DNA of 64,000 bases from Pelagadaptatus sp034112445 (lineage in GTDB: Bacteria; Pseudomonadota; Gammaproteobacteria; Pseudomonadales; Cellvibrionaceae). The translations under genes and the position numbers were made by a program. This document shows positions 27,289 to 35,560 of this stretch, in pieces (the stretch's first letter is position 1; every line of letters begins with the position of its first letter). A model generated the notes under the pieces. The model was not told where the DNA came from, made no database searches, and saw only the letters and a list, made by a program, of their open reading frames with translations. The stretch is taken from contig JAWUVI010000020.1 of the NCBI GenBank assembly GCA_034112445.1, positions 46,003 through 110,002 on the forward strand, written 5' to 3'.

Positions 27289-28017
27289 ATGAAAGGAAAA
27301 TGGTTGGTGAAAACTCAATTGCTGTTTGTTATCACAATGCTGACGGCTGTAATTGGCCATAAGTTGAAGTTTATTCCGTTTGAGTTCTTAGTGTATTTGT
27401 TTGCTCTGGCGCTCATAGGTTTGTTGTTGGTGGGGGTTGTGTCTGTCTGCATAGTCTTATGGAAGGTTGTTCGTGGTGGCGATGTTAAAGGAGCTTTTAT
27501 TCAGTCTGTAATTGCCGTCATTATTGTTGGTTTTCCACTCGGTAGTATGTTGTTGAGCGTTGGAAGTGCTGGATTTAAAGCTCCTAAGATTCACGATATA
27601 ACCACTGATGTGGTCAATCCACCTTTATTTAACAAAGCTCTGGATTTGCGTAGCAAGTCTGAAAACACACTGGTATACCCAGGTGAGCCTAATATCACAT
27701 TACAGCAGCAAGCTTATCCAGATATTAAGCCCTTGTACTTAGATTACTCTGTGGCTGACTCCTATGCATTAGTTCAAAAGGCTGTACAGAATATGGGGCT
27801 GGAGACAGTCTCGGACGATCCTGCTCAGTTTATTTTAGAAGCCGTAGAAGAGACCGTTTTAATTGGGTTTAAGGATGACATGGTTGTGAGGGTTTTAAGT
27901 CATGGGGAGGGGAGTGTGATTGATGTTCGTTCTGTGTCTCGTGTTGGGGTCAGTGATCTCGGTGCTAACGCAAAAAGAATTAGGCGTTTTTTTATGGAAC
28001 TTAAAAAATTACAGTAA
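27289..28017 (+). CDS. DUF1499 family membrane protein
   Basis: The 242-residue protein has two or three N-terminal hydrophobic segments (about residues 8-25, 31-57 and 69-90) and a C-terminal DUF1499 domain (VVNPPLF, YPDIKPLYLDYSVADSYALV, EAVEETVLIGFKDDMVVRV, VIDVRSVSRVGVSDLGANAK). DUF1499 has no established function. Conserved Arg/Ser/Gly residues in RSVSRVG are typical. The ATG at 27289 follows GAGAGG and gives the proper N-terminus, so an upstream in-frame TTG at 27256 was rejected. It follows the Tag-like gene by 46 bp on the same strand. Confidence 0.88.
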   Translation: MKGKWLVKTQLLFVITMLTAVIGHKLKFIPFEFLVYLFALALIGLLLVGVVSVCIVLWKVVRGGDVKGAFIQSVIAVIIVGFPLGSMLLSVGSAGFKAPKIHDITTDVVNPPLFNKALDLRSKSENTLVYPGEPNITLQQQAYPDIKPLYLDYSVADSYALVQKAVQNMGLETVSDDPAQFILEAVEETVLIGFKDDMVVRVLSHGEGSVIDVRSVSRVGVSDLGANAKRIRRFFMELKKLQ

Positions 28018-28066
28018 TAAAGAAGGTTTTTGGACGTGTTCTTGATTGGAATGGGCTTGGTTGGCC

Positions 28067-28876
28067 TTAATCGTAAACGGACTTTTTCTTCCAGTCATCA
28101 TCTTCTTTGCCGAATTCATTCCATTCATTATCTTCAGCATCTGCGGGGAGGGTATTTCCTTCAGATGCTTCTGCAGCGGTGTTTCCCGCTTGCGGGGCTT
28201 CGGCTTCGCCTGCTTTTTCTTCAAGTTTGGCAATAACGCCATTTAACTGTTGGATTTGTTTTTGGTAGTTCTGCTTGCCGCTTTCTTTTGCGAGTAGTTT
28301 TTTGGCTAAAGAAAAATAGTGTATGGCTAAACGAAGTTTTCCTGCACTCTGTGACTGCTTTGCATTGAGTAAATAACTGTCGACAGTCATTTGCACTACC
28401 ATGGTTTTAATTTGCTCGCTGTAATCTTTATATTGGCCGCTGGTAATGGTGTTCCTTTTGAGTAAATTGGCAATAAACTGATTTAAGCTTTGTAACAAGC
28501 GTTTAATTTCTTTGGTTTGTTGCGGGTTCTCTATTTTTGCCCTGGTTGCGCTTTTGGGTTTACGCTGGGCATCTTCCATCTGTTTGTTGAATAGCGTTAG
28601 CTCATCAATATGAAGCTTTTCGCTGGGATCAAGCTTGGCGAGCTGTTCTAAAACATCAACAAGACAGCGATGAACTAGAACATTTAGATCTTTAGATAAA
28701 AAATTGGGAGGAAAGCCGCCGATCATAAATTTAAAATCTTTGGCGCGTATCTTCAGTGCAGTTAATAAACGCTGTTTTTGCTTGCGACGTGTGGCAATAG
28801 TTTGGCTGATAAAGGCATAGCTAATCAGAGCGACCAGTAAAAAAATGATGGTACTAATAACTAATATTGAAGACAT
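28067..28876 (-). CDS. Membrane-anchored coiled-coil protein, conserved hypothetical
   Basis: The protein has 269 residues. An N-terminal hydrophobic segment (about residues 3-24) probably anchors it in the inner membrane. The remainder is hydrophilic and largely helical, with Lys/Gln-rich heptad-like stretches (for example QQLNGVIAKLEEKAGEAE) and an acidic, Ala-rich tail (GNTAAEASEGNTLPADAED). No catalytic motif is visible. It converges on the DUF1499 gene. I do not recognise a characterised function. Confidence 0.65.
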   Translation of the reverse strand: MSSILVISTIIFLLVALISYAFISQTIATRRKQKQRLLTALKIRAKDFKFMIGGFPPNFLSKDLNVLVHRCLVDVLEQLAKLDPSEKLHIDELTLFNKQMEDAQRKPKSATRAKIENPQQTKEIKRLLQSLNQFIANLLKRNTITSGQYKDYSEQIKTMVVQMTVDSYLLNAKQSQSAGKLRLAIHYFSLAKKLLAKESGKQNYQKQIQQLNGVIAKLEEKAGEAEAPQAGNTAAEASEGNTLPADAEDNEWNEFGKEDDDWKKKSVYD

Positions 28877-29234
28877 GGTCTATTTTTGCCTGTTTATTCG
28901 TGTCTATCTTAAGTCGATAGAGAGCCGTTACAAGGTGTAAGTAGGTCTCAGCTTATTATGGTTTGCCCTAAGCATAGCTGATTAGCAGAGTAATAGGCTA
29001 CTTCTGCAATGTGTTTTTATACAATAATCATATAGTTACGGCTTGTTCTTCGGGTGAAAACTGTCGATTGAATCATCAAAACGATGCAATATAGTCCGGC
29101 AGAAATAATAATTAAAACAAAATTAAAAAATGACTCAAGAGAGGTTGACACAAGGCAGTGCTCTCCCTAAAATGCGCACCTCTTCTGAAGGCAAGAAGCT
29201 TTAGTTTCTTAGGTAGTATTTCAGAAGGTCCAGG
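28877..29234. other. Intergenic region before the tRNA-Glu/tRNA-Gly pair
   Basis: This 358-bp stretch holds the promoter of the tRNA pair (described separately) and AT-rich leader sequence upstream of it. I see no open reading frame with a ribosome site and no other convincing structure. Confidence 0.6.
29145..29173 (+). promoter_or_regulatory. Sigma-70 promoter of the tRNA-Glu/tRNA-Gly operon
   Basis: A perfect TTGACA (-35, 29145-29150) is separated by 17 bp from TAAAAT (-10, 29168-29173). A GC-rich discriminator GCGCACC follows, as expected for a stable-RNA promoter under stringent control. It lies about 60 bp before tRNA-Glu. Confidence 0.85.
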
Positions 29235-29310
29235 GTCCCCATCGTCTAGAGGCCTAGGACACCGCCCTTTCACGGCGGTAACAGGGGTTCGACTCCCCTT
29301 GGGGACGCCA
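29235..29310 (+). tRNA. tRNA-Glu (UUC)
   Basis: The acceptor arms GTCCCCA and TGGGGAC pair over seven bases. The anticodon stem CCGCC/GGCGG closes a 7-nt loop with anticodon TTC. The T arm contains GGTTCGACTCC, and CCA is encoded. It is transcribed from the promoter at 29145 with tRNA-Gly directly after it. Confidence 0.98.
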
Positions 29311-29312
29311 TT

Positions 29313-29387
29313 GCGGGTGTAGCTCAGCGGTAGAGCATCTCGTTGCCAACGAGAATGTCGTGAGTTCGATCCTCATCACCCGCTCCA
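29313..29387 (+). tRNA. tRNA-Gly (GCC)
   Basis: The acceptor arms GCGGGTG and CACCCGC pair over seven bases. The anticodon loop TTGCCAA gives GCC. The T loop sequence GTTCGATCC and an encoded CCA are present. It is two bases after tRNA-Glu and ends in a terminator 47 bp on. Confidence 0.98.
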
Positions 29388-29433
29388 ATTTAGATCTCTT
29401 GTGTAGCTTTATATTTTTAAATTTACGCAAGAT

Positions 29434-29461
29434 AAAAAAATAGCCTAGCGGCTATTTTTTT
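29434..29461 (+). terminator. Terminator after the tRNA pair
   Basis: The palindrome AAAAATAGCC/GGCTATTTTT encloses a short loop and ends in a long T-run. The A-run on the left also allows it to work for the gene on the minus strand that ends at 29487. Confidence 0.85.
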
Positions 29462-29486
29462 TGCCTGAAATTTGATCCAAATATAA

Positions 29487-29909
29487 TTATTGCAGTCCAA
29501 AAACCTTTGCTCGTTCTTCTGCATAGTTGAATTCAGAGTGAGTGTCAGGGTTAAGGTCAGAATTTAATTGTTCTGCTTCGTATCGAAGCTCTTCCAGTTG
29601 TTGATAGCGAGAAATTTCATCGTCAGGCATGAAGTGCAGGCAGTCTCCTGCGAAAAACCAAAATAAGTCTCTATGAACGTAAGGCATAAGGTCCGGGTAT
29701 GCCGCCACAATACGACATAATGTTGTTCTGCCAAGCTCTATAAACAGGTCGCTTGACTGTACTTCTGTTGCGAGTGCTTTGAGGTTCTCTAATAATTTTT
29801 CGGGTGCGTCTGTACTCGAAAACTCGGTATCTAGAACCAAGTTTTTTTGAGTGTATTCAAACAATACTTGTAAAAGCTCGCTGTGGTGTTGAAAGTAATT
29901 AGAACGCAT
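29487..29909 (-). CDS. PA2817-like conserved hypothetical protein
   Basis: The 140-residue protein resembles the PA2817 family of Pseudomonas in the segment YPDLMPYVHRDLFWFFAGDC followed by LHFMPDDEISRYQQLEE. The function of that family is unknown. The fold looks soluble and helical, with a negatively charged C-terminal half. A neighbouring ABC-2 exporter and tRNA-Glu/Gly pair are also near PA2817 in Pseudomonas, which supports the assignment by gene order. I recall this order from memory and have not checked it against a database. Confidence 0.65.
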   Translation of the reverse strand: MRSNYFQHHSELLQVLFEYTQKNLVLDTEFSSTDAPEKLLENLKALATEVQSSDLFIELGRTTLCRIVAAYPDLMPYVHRDLFWFFAGDCLHFMPDDEISRYQQLEELRYEAEQLNSDLNPDTHSEFNYAEERAKVFGLQ

Positions 29910-30008
29910 ACATAAAAGTCTCTTTCTGGGTGCTTATTGCTGTTATTGTGCTTCAGTTAAATTAGTACCGTAACTAAGCTGTACTTTATTAAGTTATATC
30001 TTAATTAA

Positions 30009-30056
30009 ATTGTACCTTGGTTAGATTGTACCTTGGCTAGATTGTACCGTAGTTTA
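30009..30056. repeat. Three 16-bp tandem repeats upstream of the ABC exporter
   Basis: ATTGTACC-type units begin at 30009, 30025 and 30041. A weaker relative (TTAGTACCG) lies about 50 bp further upstream. They end about 20 bp before the start codon of the ABC ATPase gene and could be regulator-binding sites or a plain slippage product. Confidence 0.8.
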
Positions 30057-30077
30057 TTTGCATAAGGGTGAGTAGCA

Positions 30078-31013
30078 ATGACGATTGCATTAAAAATACA
30101 AAATTTGACTAAGCAATATGATAATGGCTTTCAAGCCTTAAAACATATTGATCTGGAGGTTGAGGAGGGCGATTTTTTTGCTCTGCTTGGGCCTAATGGT
30201 GCGGGAAAATCGACCACTATTGGTATCCTTTGTTCGTTGGTTCGTAAAACCTCTGGCTCTGTTAGTATTTTTGGGCACGATATAGATGAGGATTTCTCGT
30301 TAGCCAAAAAACAGATTGGGGTTGTGCCACAAGAATTCAATTTTTCGCAGTTTGAGCCTGTCGAGCAAATAGTCATCAGCCAGGCGGGCTATTATGGTTT
30401 GCCTCGGGCGTTGGCCGTTGAGCGTACAGAAAAATATTTAAGGCAATTGGGTTTGTGGGATAAGCGCCATGTGGCCGCAAGAATGCTGTCAGGTGGCATG
30501 AAGCGTCGGTTAATGATCGCTAGAGCGTTGATTCATGAGCCCAAGTTATTGATTCTCGATGAGCCTACGGCGGGCGTTGATATAGAGTTAAGGCGCTCAA
30601 TGTGGGATTTTTTGAGGGACATAAACGCTAAGGGCACAACGATAATATTAACGACTCACTATTTGGAAGAGGCTGAAAGTCTGTGTCGTAATCTGGCGAT
30701 CATAGATCAAGGTCAAATTATTGAAAATTCCAGTGTTAAAAATTTGTTAAAGACGTTGAACAAAGAGACGTTTTTATTGGATACGTTAGAGGCCATAACG
30801 CAGGCCCCCAAGATTAATGATTATGTTTTGCGAAAAGCAGAAGATCACTGTCTTGAGGTTGAAGTAGAAAAAGGCCAGTCACTGAATCAATTGTTTGCTG
30901 ATTTGTCAGAGCAGGGTATTAACGTTCTGAGTATGCGAAATAAGACCAACAGATTGGAAGAGTTATTTGTGTCGCTGATTAATAAAGATAAAGTAAGTGA
31001 GGTTGTGGCATGA
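30078..31013 (+). CDS. ABC transporter ATP-binding protein (ABC-2 type exporter)
   Basis: The 311-residue ATPase has Walker A GPNGAGKST, the signature LSGGMKRRLMIARAL, Walker B LLILDEPTAGVD and the switch His in LTTHYLEEAE. A C-terminal extension of about 90 residues is typical of DrrA-like or YadG-like exporter ATPases. It couples to the permease that follows with an ATGA overlap. The substrate of the exporter is not known. GAGTAGC-type sequence precedes the ATG, and the 16-bp repeats lie upstream. Confidence 0.93.
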   Translation: MTIALKIQNLTKQYDNGFQALKHIDLEVEEGDFFALLGPNGAGKSTTIGILCSLVRKTSGSVSIFGHDIDEDFSLAKKQIGVVPQEFNFSQFEPVEQIVISQAGYYGLPRALAVERTEKYLRQLGLWDKRHVAARMLSGGMKRRLMIARALIHEPKLLILDEPTAGVDIELRRSMWDFLRDINAKGTTIILTTHYLEEAESLCRNLAIIDQGQIIENSSVKNLLKTLNKETFLLDTLEAITQAPKINDYVLRKAEDHCLEVEVEKGQSLNQLFADLSEQGINVLSMRNKTNRLEELFVSLINKDKVSEVVA

Positions 31014-31783
31014 GTATTCAAGAGCAGTGGATTGCGTTTTTAACCATTGTCCGCAAAGAAGTGTATCGCTTTATGCGAATTTGGATGCAGACCTTGCTTC
31101 CTCCCGCAATCACCATGTCACTGTATTTTGTTGTATTTGGTTCTTTAATTGGCTCTCGAATTGGGCCTATGGAAGGTTTTAGTTACATGGAATTTGTGGT
31201 GCCTGGTTTGATTATGATGTCGGTGATCACAAACTCTTATTCCAATGTTGCCTCGTCATTTTATAGCGCCAAGTTTCAAAACAGCGTTGAGGAAATGCTG
31301 GTGTCACCTATGCCTAACTATATTATCTTGCTGGGTTATTTGGTTGGCGGTTCGCTTAGAGGCTTGGCGGTCGGTTTAATTGTTACCTTGATGTCGATGT
31401 TCTTTACTGACCTGAACATACATAGTCTGCCTGTTATGATAGGTATTGTGTTGCTCGCGGCTATATTGTTTTCTTTGATGGGTTTTTTGAATGCGGTTTA
31501 TGCTAATTCATTCGATGACATCTCAATTATCCCAACCTTTATCCTTGCGCCATTAACCTACTTGGGAGGTGTGTTTTATTCGATAAATTTACTTTCGGGT
31601 ATTTGGCGTGATTTATCGCTTTTAAATCCTATTTTGTATTTGGTTAATGCCTTTAGGTATGGGATTTTAGGTCTTTCTGATATTGATGTGGCTTCGGCTT
31701 TTATTGGCGTGATTATATTTGTTGTGCTGCTTTTTTTGTATGCGCTAAGGGTTTTAAATGTAGGACAGAAGCTGCGTAACTAA
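31010..31783 (+). CDS. ABC-2 type transporter permease
   Basis: The 257-residue membrane protein has six likely transmembrane segments and the ABC-2 signature region around NPILYLVNAFRYGILG near the C-terminus. It resembles YadH/DrrB exporters. Together with the ATPase it forms a complete two-component exporter. No accessory membrane-fusion protein is adjacent. The start overlaps the ATPase stop (ATGA), which suggests coupled translation. Confidence 0.93.
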   Translation: MSIQEQWIAFLTIVRKEVYRFMRIWMQTLLPPAITMSLYFVVFGSLIGSRIGPMEGFSYMEFVVPGLIMMSVITNSYSNVASSFYSAKFQNSVEEMLVSPMPNYIILLGYLVGGSLRGLAVGLIVTLMSMFFTDLNIHSLPVMIGIVLLAAILFSLMGFLNAVYANSFDDISIIPTFILAPLTYLGGVFYSINLLSGIWRDLSLLNPILYLVNAFRYGILGLSDIDVASAFIGVIIFVVLLFLYALRVLNVGQKLRN

Positions 31784-31906
31784 ATGGTCAATCGCTTGAG
31801 TGATTAAATAATCCGTTAATCTGATTTAACTGGAATTTTCAGGTTAGCTTAAGCGATACTTCCAGTGTGATTTAATATTTTTTATTTCTTTCGGAATATC
31901 GAAACT

Positions 31907-32761
31907 ATGCCTGGTGATGAAAATATGCCTAGTGATGAAACTGTTCATAAAAGTGCTCTTGGTAAACATTCCGATTATGTGTCGGTGTATACGCCCTCAT
32001 TATTGTTTCCTATTCCTCGGATTGAATCACGTAACGCATTAGGCATATCATCTGAATTACCTTTCCAGGGGGTGGATATTTGGACGAGTTATGAGCTCTC
32101 TTGGCTGAATAGTAAAGGCAAGCCCGTTGTTGCCATCGCAGAGTTTGTGTTTCCTATTAATAGCACATCTATTGTTGAGTCGAAGTCGTTTAAGTTGTAC
32201 TTAAACTCTTACAATCAAACCGTTTTTAAAGATTTCATGGATGTTACTCGCACGTTAGAGGCTGACTTGTCTGGTGCGGTTGGTGCAACGGTGATGGTTA
32301 CCCTTATGACATTGTCGCAGGCAGCAGCTCGTGGTGTAGGACACTTTACGGGCGAGTGTTTGGATGAGTTGGATGTGAGTGTAGATTGCTATCGGGCAAA
32401 TGCTGACTTGCTGCTGACTAACCCAGACCACATAGTAACTGAGTCAGTCTATAGTGACCTTTTAAAAAGTAATTGCCCAGTAACGGGTCAGCCAGACTGG
32501 GCAAGTATCTATATTCAGTATCGTGGGGCTGAAATTAATAGAGGGTCATTACTCAAATATATAATTTCATTTCGTGATCATCAGGGTTTTCATGAAAGTT
32601 GTGTAGAGCGGATATTTTTAGACCTGCAAGAACGATGTAAGCCGGAGCTGCTAACCGTTTATGCACGCTATACGAGAAGGGGTGGATTGGATATAAATCC
32701 TAGCCGCAGTAGTTTAGGGGCCAGTTTCTCGGCTGATAGTGTGAGGCTGGTAAGGCAGTAA
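31907..32761 (+). CDS. queF: NADPH-dependent 7-cyano-7-deazaguanine reductase (QueF)
   Basis: QueF reduces preQ0 to preQ1 for queuosine synthesis. The protein is close to E. coli QueF: FQGVDIWTSYELSWLNSKGK, IESKSFKLYLNSYNQT-like segment (here VESKSFKLYLNSYNQT), LLKSNCPVTGQPDW with the thioimide-forming Cys, YIQYRGAEI, and HQGFHESCVERIF. The last residues VRLVRQ also agree. The length (284) is normal. Two in-frame ATGs (31907 and 31925) are part of a short sequence duplication, and the second has the better ribosome site (GGTGA), so the start may be at 31925. I see no preQ1 riboswitch in the leader. Confidence 0.95.
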   Translation: MPGDENMPSDETVHKSALGKHSDYVSVYTPSLLFPIPRIESRNALGISSELPFQGVDIWTSYELSWLNSKGKPVVAIAEFVFPINSTSIVESKSFKLYLNSYNQTVFKDFMDVTRTLEADLSGAVGATVMVTLMTLSQAAARGVGHFTGECLDELDVSVDCYRANADLLLTNPDHIVTESVYSDLLKSNCPVTGQPDWASIYIQYRGAEINRGSLLKYIISFRDHQGFHESCVERIFLDLQERCKPELLTVYARYTRRGGLDINPSRSSLGASFSADSVRLVRQ

Positions 32762-32777
32762 ATATTTTTATTGGGTG

Positions 32778-33911
32778 TTAGCCCATATCTAATTGCATGA
32801 CCAGTTGTTGGTTTTCTTGTTCTAGGCGTTTGATAAGCTCCGCTTGCTTGTTGAGTTCTTCGGTAAGGTCATTTTCACGGGCTGATCCAGATTTGGATGA
32901 TTGACGGGCCAGCGTAGATTCTAGTTCATGAATTTTTGAATTCGCATCATCCAGCTCATTATCCATTAATTGGATGCACATTTCGGACTCTTTCATAAAG
33001 CGTTTTTGTTGTTCTAGCTGCTCACTTAAATCATTAATAAGGGATGTTTTCTCTTCTGGGGTTTGAGCTTGCCTTAAGCGTTGCTGTAGTTGATTAATAA
33101 GAGAGTGCTGCTCGGAGGTCAGTCCACGTAAAGCGTCTAACTCAGAATTGTCTCTAGGGGCGTCACGGACAACCTCAACGGTGTTGGTGGTTGATCTGGC
33201 TTGATAGGCTGGCCCACTTTCTGTATTTCCTAAGCCGGATAAAGCGGCCTGATAGCGCTCTAGTAAATCATTGAACTTCTCTTGGTCGTGCTCGGCTACC
33301 GCTATGTTACTGAGTTCATCGTGGTAGCTTTGAGTTTCCATTTGGATATTGCTGAATTGGCCTTTTATATCGGACATTTCTTGCTGCGTGGTTGCAAGAG
33401 CATCTTGCAGGTCAGCAACAGGATCGGCATCTTCCTCAAAGGTTTTGATGCTTTCATTGTTAGAGCTGAAAAAGCCGATGATATTGGCGAGCTTTGATTG
33501 GATTACCATCCAGTTGGCATTTTTTCCATCCTCACTGGTGAGGCTGGCTTCTTTCTCGCTGATGAGAAATGCATAGCGCAGCGAGGCAATTTGTCGAGGC
33601 ATAGGTGAGCTTGGGTCTAGATCGAGGGTAATATCTTGGTCGGGATTTAATGACAGATGGTATTCGCGGGTTTGATTAAGTTGCTCGTCTAATATGTCTG
33701 AATAGCTGGACTCCTCGCTAATGAGATCTTGCATTTCATTATAGGCTTGCTTAGTTTGTTTCAGGTCGGTAAGCAGCTCTTGTATTTTCTTTTGCAGGCC
33801 AGAAGTAAATGTCTTTAGTTTATTGGTGTGCACCACAAAAAAAGCACAGATCAGTAGGAGTAGGGCAAAGAGCTCAGCAGCTCCGATTACCAGCCAATTA
33901 GGGATGAGCAT
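32778..33911 (-). CDS. Membrane-anchored coiled-coil protein, hypothetical
   Basis: The 377-residue protein starts with a membrane helix (LVIGAAELFALLLLICAFFV, about 6-27). Most of the rest is strongly helical and rich in Glu, Gln and Leu, with long heptad stretches from about residue 35 to 75 and again from about 250 to the end (for example LRGLTSEQHSLINQLQQRLR). This suggests an elongated coiled coil on one side of the membrane, but I do not recognise a family. It is convergent with queF, with only 16 bp between them. Confidence 0.65.
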   Translation of the reverse strand: MLIPNWLVIGAAELFALLLLICAFFVVHTNKLKTFTSGLQKKIQELLTDLKQTKQAYNEMQDLISEESSYSDILDEQLNQTREYHLSLNPDQDITLDLDPSSPMPRQIASLRYAFLISEKEASLTSEDGKNANWMVIQSKLANIIGFFSSNNESIKTFEEDADPVADLQDALATTQQEMSDIKGQFSNIQMETQSYHDELSNIAVAEHDQEKFNDLLERYQAALSGLGNTESGPAYQARSTTNTVEVVRDAPRDNSELDALRGLTSEQHSLINQLQQRLRQAQTPEEKTSLINDLSEQLEQQKRFMKESEMCIQLMDNELDDANSKIHELESTLARQSSKSGSARENDLTEELNKQAELIKRLEQENQQLVMQLDMG

Positions 33912-34126
33912 ATTAGAAGCCTTAAAATACGTACAGTGTTATCGACCGAGCTTATAAAAATTTAAGCTGATAAAATTAATGGATCTGTTGTCGATGAAAA
34001 TTATTTTATAATTTGTAGCATTATAGTTTATAACATTATGGTTCAGAAATTTACTAAGCGCTATGTTAAATCCTCGAAATAAGTCGTTAGAATATTAGCT
34101 AACTTATTAAAAAATAAGGAAAATTT

Positions 34127-34681
34127 ATGGATGCTATCGAAGCTTTGCACTCTAGAGTGTCAATCGCGAGATTAAAATCTCCAGCGCCTTCAGAAAGTCA
34201 AAGACAATTGATTTTTAAAGCGGCGTTAAGAGCGGCTGATCACGGTTGTTTGAGGCCGTGGCGTTATTTGATTGTTGAAGGTGATGGCTTGACTCGATTA
34301 GGTGAGGTTTTTTTACGCGCGGCTCTATTGAGCGAGCCTGATATGTCAGATGCTAAGAAAAATAAGTATTTGCAGATGCCTAATCGAGCACCATTGATTG
34401 TGGTGGCAATTTCAGTCAATGCTCACCATCCGAAAGTTCCTGTTTTAGAGCAAGAAATGGCAGTGGCCGCAGGTGTGCAAAACATGATTACAGCGGCATA
34501 CGCCATTGGTGTGGGTGCATACTGGCGTACTGGTGCAATGGCCGAGAGTGCGCAGGTAAAAGAGAGTTTGGGGGTTGATGGTCACGAAACGATTGTGGGT
34601 TTTATTTATATGGGAACGCCAGAAATATCGCCAAGGCAGTCGCCGAATCTTGAGGTAAATGATTTCTTCAAGGTTTGGTAG
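34127..34681 (+). CDS. Nitroreductase family protein (YdjA-like)
   Basis: The 184-residue flavin-dependent oxidoreductase resembles E. coli YdjA. Characteristic segments are ALHSRVSIARLKSPAP (N-terminal FMN-binding Arg/Ser), AADHGCLRPWRYLIVEG, QEMAVAAGVQNMITAAYA and GVGAYWRTG. It probably uses FMN and NAD(P)H on an unknown electrophile. It has TAAGGA before its ATG. It lies just outside the left end of the integrated element, so it is a chromosomal gene that flanked tRNA-Ser before the element inserted. Confidence 0.9.
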   Translation: MDAIEALHSRVSIARLKSPAPSESQRQLIFKAALRAADHGCLRPWRYLIVEGDGLTRLGEVFLRAALLSEPDMSDAKKNKYLQMPNRAPLIVVAISVNAHHPKVPVLEQEMAVAAGVQNMITAAYAIGVGAYWRTGAMAESAQVKESLGVDGHETIVGFIYMGTPEISPRQSPNLEVNDFFKVW

Positions 34682-34737
34682 TTGTCGATATTGAGCCGTT
34701 TCTGAGGGTTTTGTATTTTACGAAGATCAAACACAGC

Positions 34738-34764
34738 TAAATGGCGGGAGGGAGGAAGTTGAAC
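34738..34764. repeat. Left attachment site (degenerate copy of tRNA-Ser 3' end)
   Basis: The sequence TAAATGGCGG-GAGGGAGG is identical to 45001-45019 except for one missing T, and TTGAAC follows in both copies with small differences. It is the expected duplicate of the tRNA 3' end created by integration, now slightly decayed. The downstream DNA is element-specific. Confidence 0.85.
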
Positions 34765-34817
34765 TGATGAGGTTAATCCAGTGATATAGGCACTATAGTT
34801 GTTGGGTTTGTTGGCGG

Positions 34818-34838
34818 TGTTACATTCAGTGTTACATT
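34818..34838 (+). repeat. Arm-type repeats, left end
   Basis: Two copies of TGTTACATT (34818-34826 and 34830-34838) are spaced 12 bp apart just inside the left attachment site. The same nonamer family with the same spacing occurs at the right end, so these are probable integrase or excisionase arm sites. Confidence 0.7.
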
Positions 34839-34869
34839 GGAGCAAAGTCATCTAACTAGGAGTATCAAA

Positions 34870-35223
34870 ATGACTGACACAATTATAGGGTCAGAAAAGA
34901 GCAATCAATCTAACCCAAAGGACGAGCTTCCTATATTCAATAGTGAGGCTGCATCAAGCTTAACTGGCATCCATGTTCAGGCAAACGCTAATATTGACGA
35001 TCTACTCTTCTCCGCTACCTGCATGAACGAATCAGCCATTGAGCAAATTCGAGCCTTGGCCATTGATTACTCTATGGGCAGCCCATCGATCCCTGAAAAA
35101 TCAGTTGGATGTATTTTATTCGGCGCTTTGTACTTAATGGAGATGTCCAATTCTGTCGTTGAAGCCGCTTCAAAATTGACTCATTCAGAGCCTAAACCGA
35201 TTTCCAAGGAGGCGGCGCAATGA
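34870..35223 (+). CDS. Hypothetical protein, element cargo
   Basis: The protein has 117 residues and no signal peptide. Its N-terminal part is disordered-looking and polar (SEKSNQSNPKDELPIF), and the middle includes LTGIHVQANANIDDLLFSATCMNE, which is unlike any family I can name. AGGAG lies seven bases before the ATG at 34870. An in-frame TTG further upstream was rejected because the ribosome site lies between them. It is the first of three overlapping small genes read as one unit. Confidence 0.6.
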   Translation: MTDTIIGSEKSNQSNPKDELPIFNSEAASSLTGIHVQANANIDDLLFSATCMNESAIEQIRALAIDYSMGSPSIPEKSVGCILFGALYLMEMSNSVVEAASKLTHSEPKPISKEAAQ

Positions 35224-35450
35224 GTAAGTTAAGTCAAAAAGAACTTTCCCTCCGGTGCGAAATAGAAACGAATCTTGCCAGCTTGTCTGCATTTTTATGT
35301 GTCGGGGCTGATGAATCGTTTTGCGATCATAACGAAGAGATCCAGCAAAGCTTCATGCTTGGGTGTTTCCGTATGTCCAAATCAATAGGGGATGACTTTC
35401 AGGAGTTGTTTAAATTACAGCATGGGAAAGTTAAAGCGGAGGCAGCGTGA
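35220..35450 (+). CDS. Hypothetical small protein, element cargo
   Basis: The 76-residue protein begins with an ATGA overlap with the preceding gene, so the two should be translated together. It is soluble, with ETNLASLSAFLCVGADESFC and FMLGCFRMSKSIGDDFQELF, and Cys and His residues that could be structural. I do not recognise a family. Confidence 0.55.
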   Translation: MSKLSQKELSLRCEIETNLASLSAFLCVGADESFCDHNEEIQQSFMLGCFRMSKSIGDDFQELFKLQHGKVKAEAA

Positions 35451-35560
35451 TGGAATATATTGCTGAACAACTAAAAACGCTTTCAGTTGAGCAGAAAGAA
35501 ATTGTTATGGCCGAAATCATGAGGCTTTTACGAGAGCAACTTATGGTGGAGGGCGAGTAA
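35450..35560 (+). CDS. Small helical protein of 36 residues, element cargo
   Basis: The ATG at 35450 shares its A with the stop codon of the previous gene (TGATG), so it is translationally coupled. The 36 residues form a likely single amphipathic helix with IAEQLKTLSVEQKEIVMAEI and LLREQLMVEGE. It overlaps the end of the opposing gene by 20 bp. The coupling is the main support for a real gene. Confidence 0.5.
   Translation: MEYIAEQLKTLSVEQKEIVMAEIMRLLREQLMVEGE

Noticed and set aside
31784..31906. preQ1 riboswitch ahead of queF
   Set aside because: The leader lacks the A-rich tail and stem pairing of known preQ1 aptamers. I could not see a matching fold.
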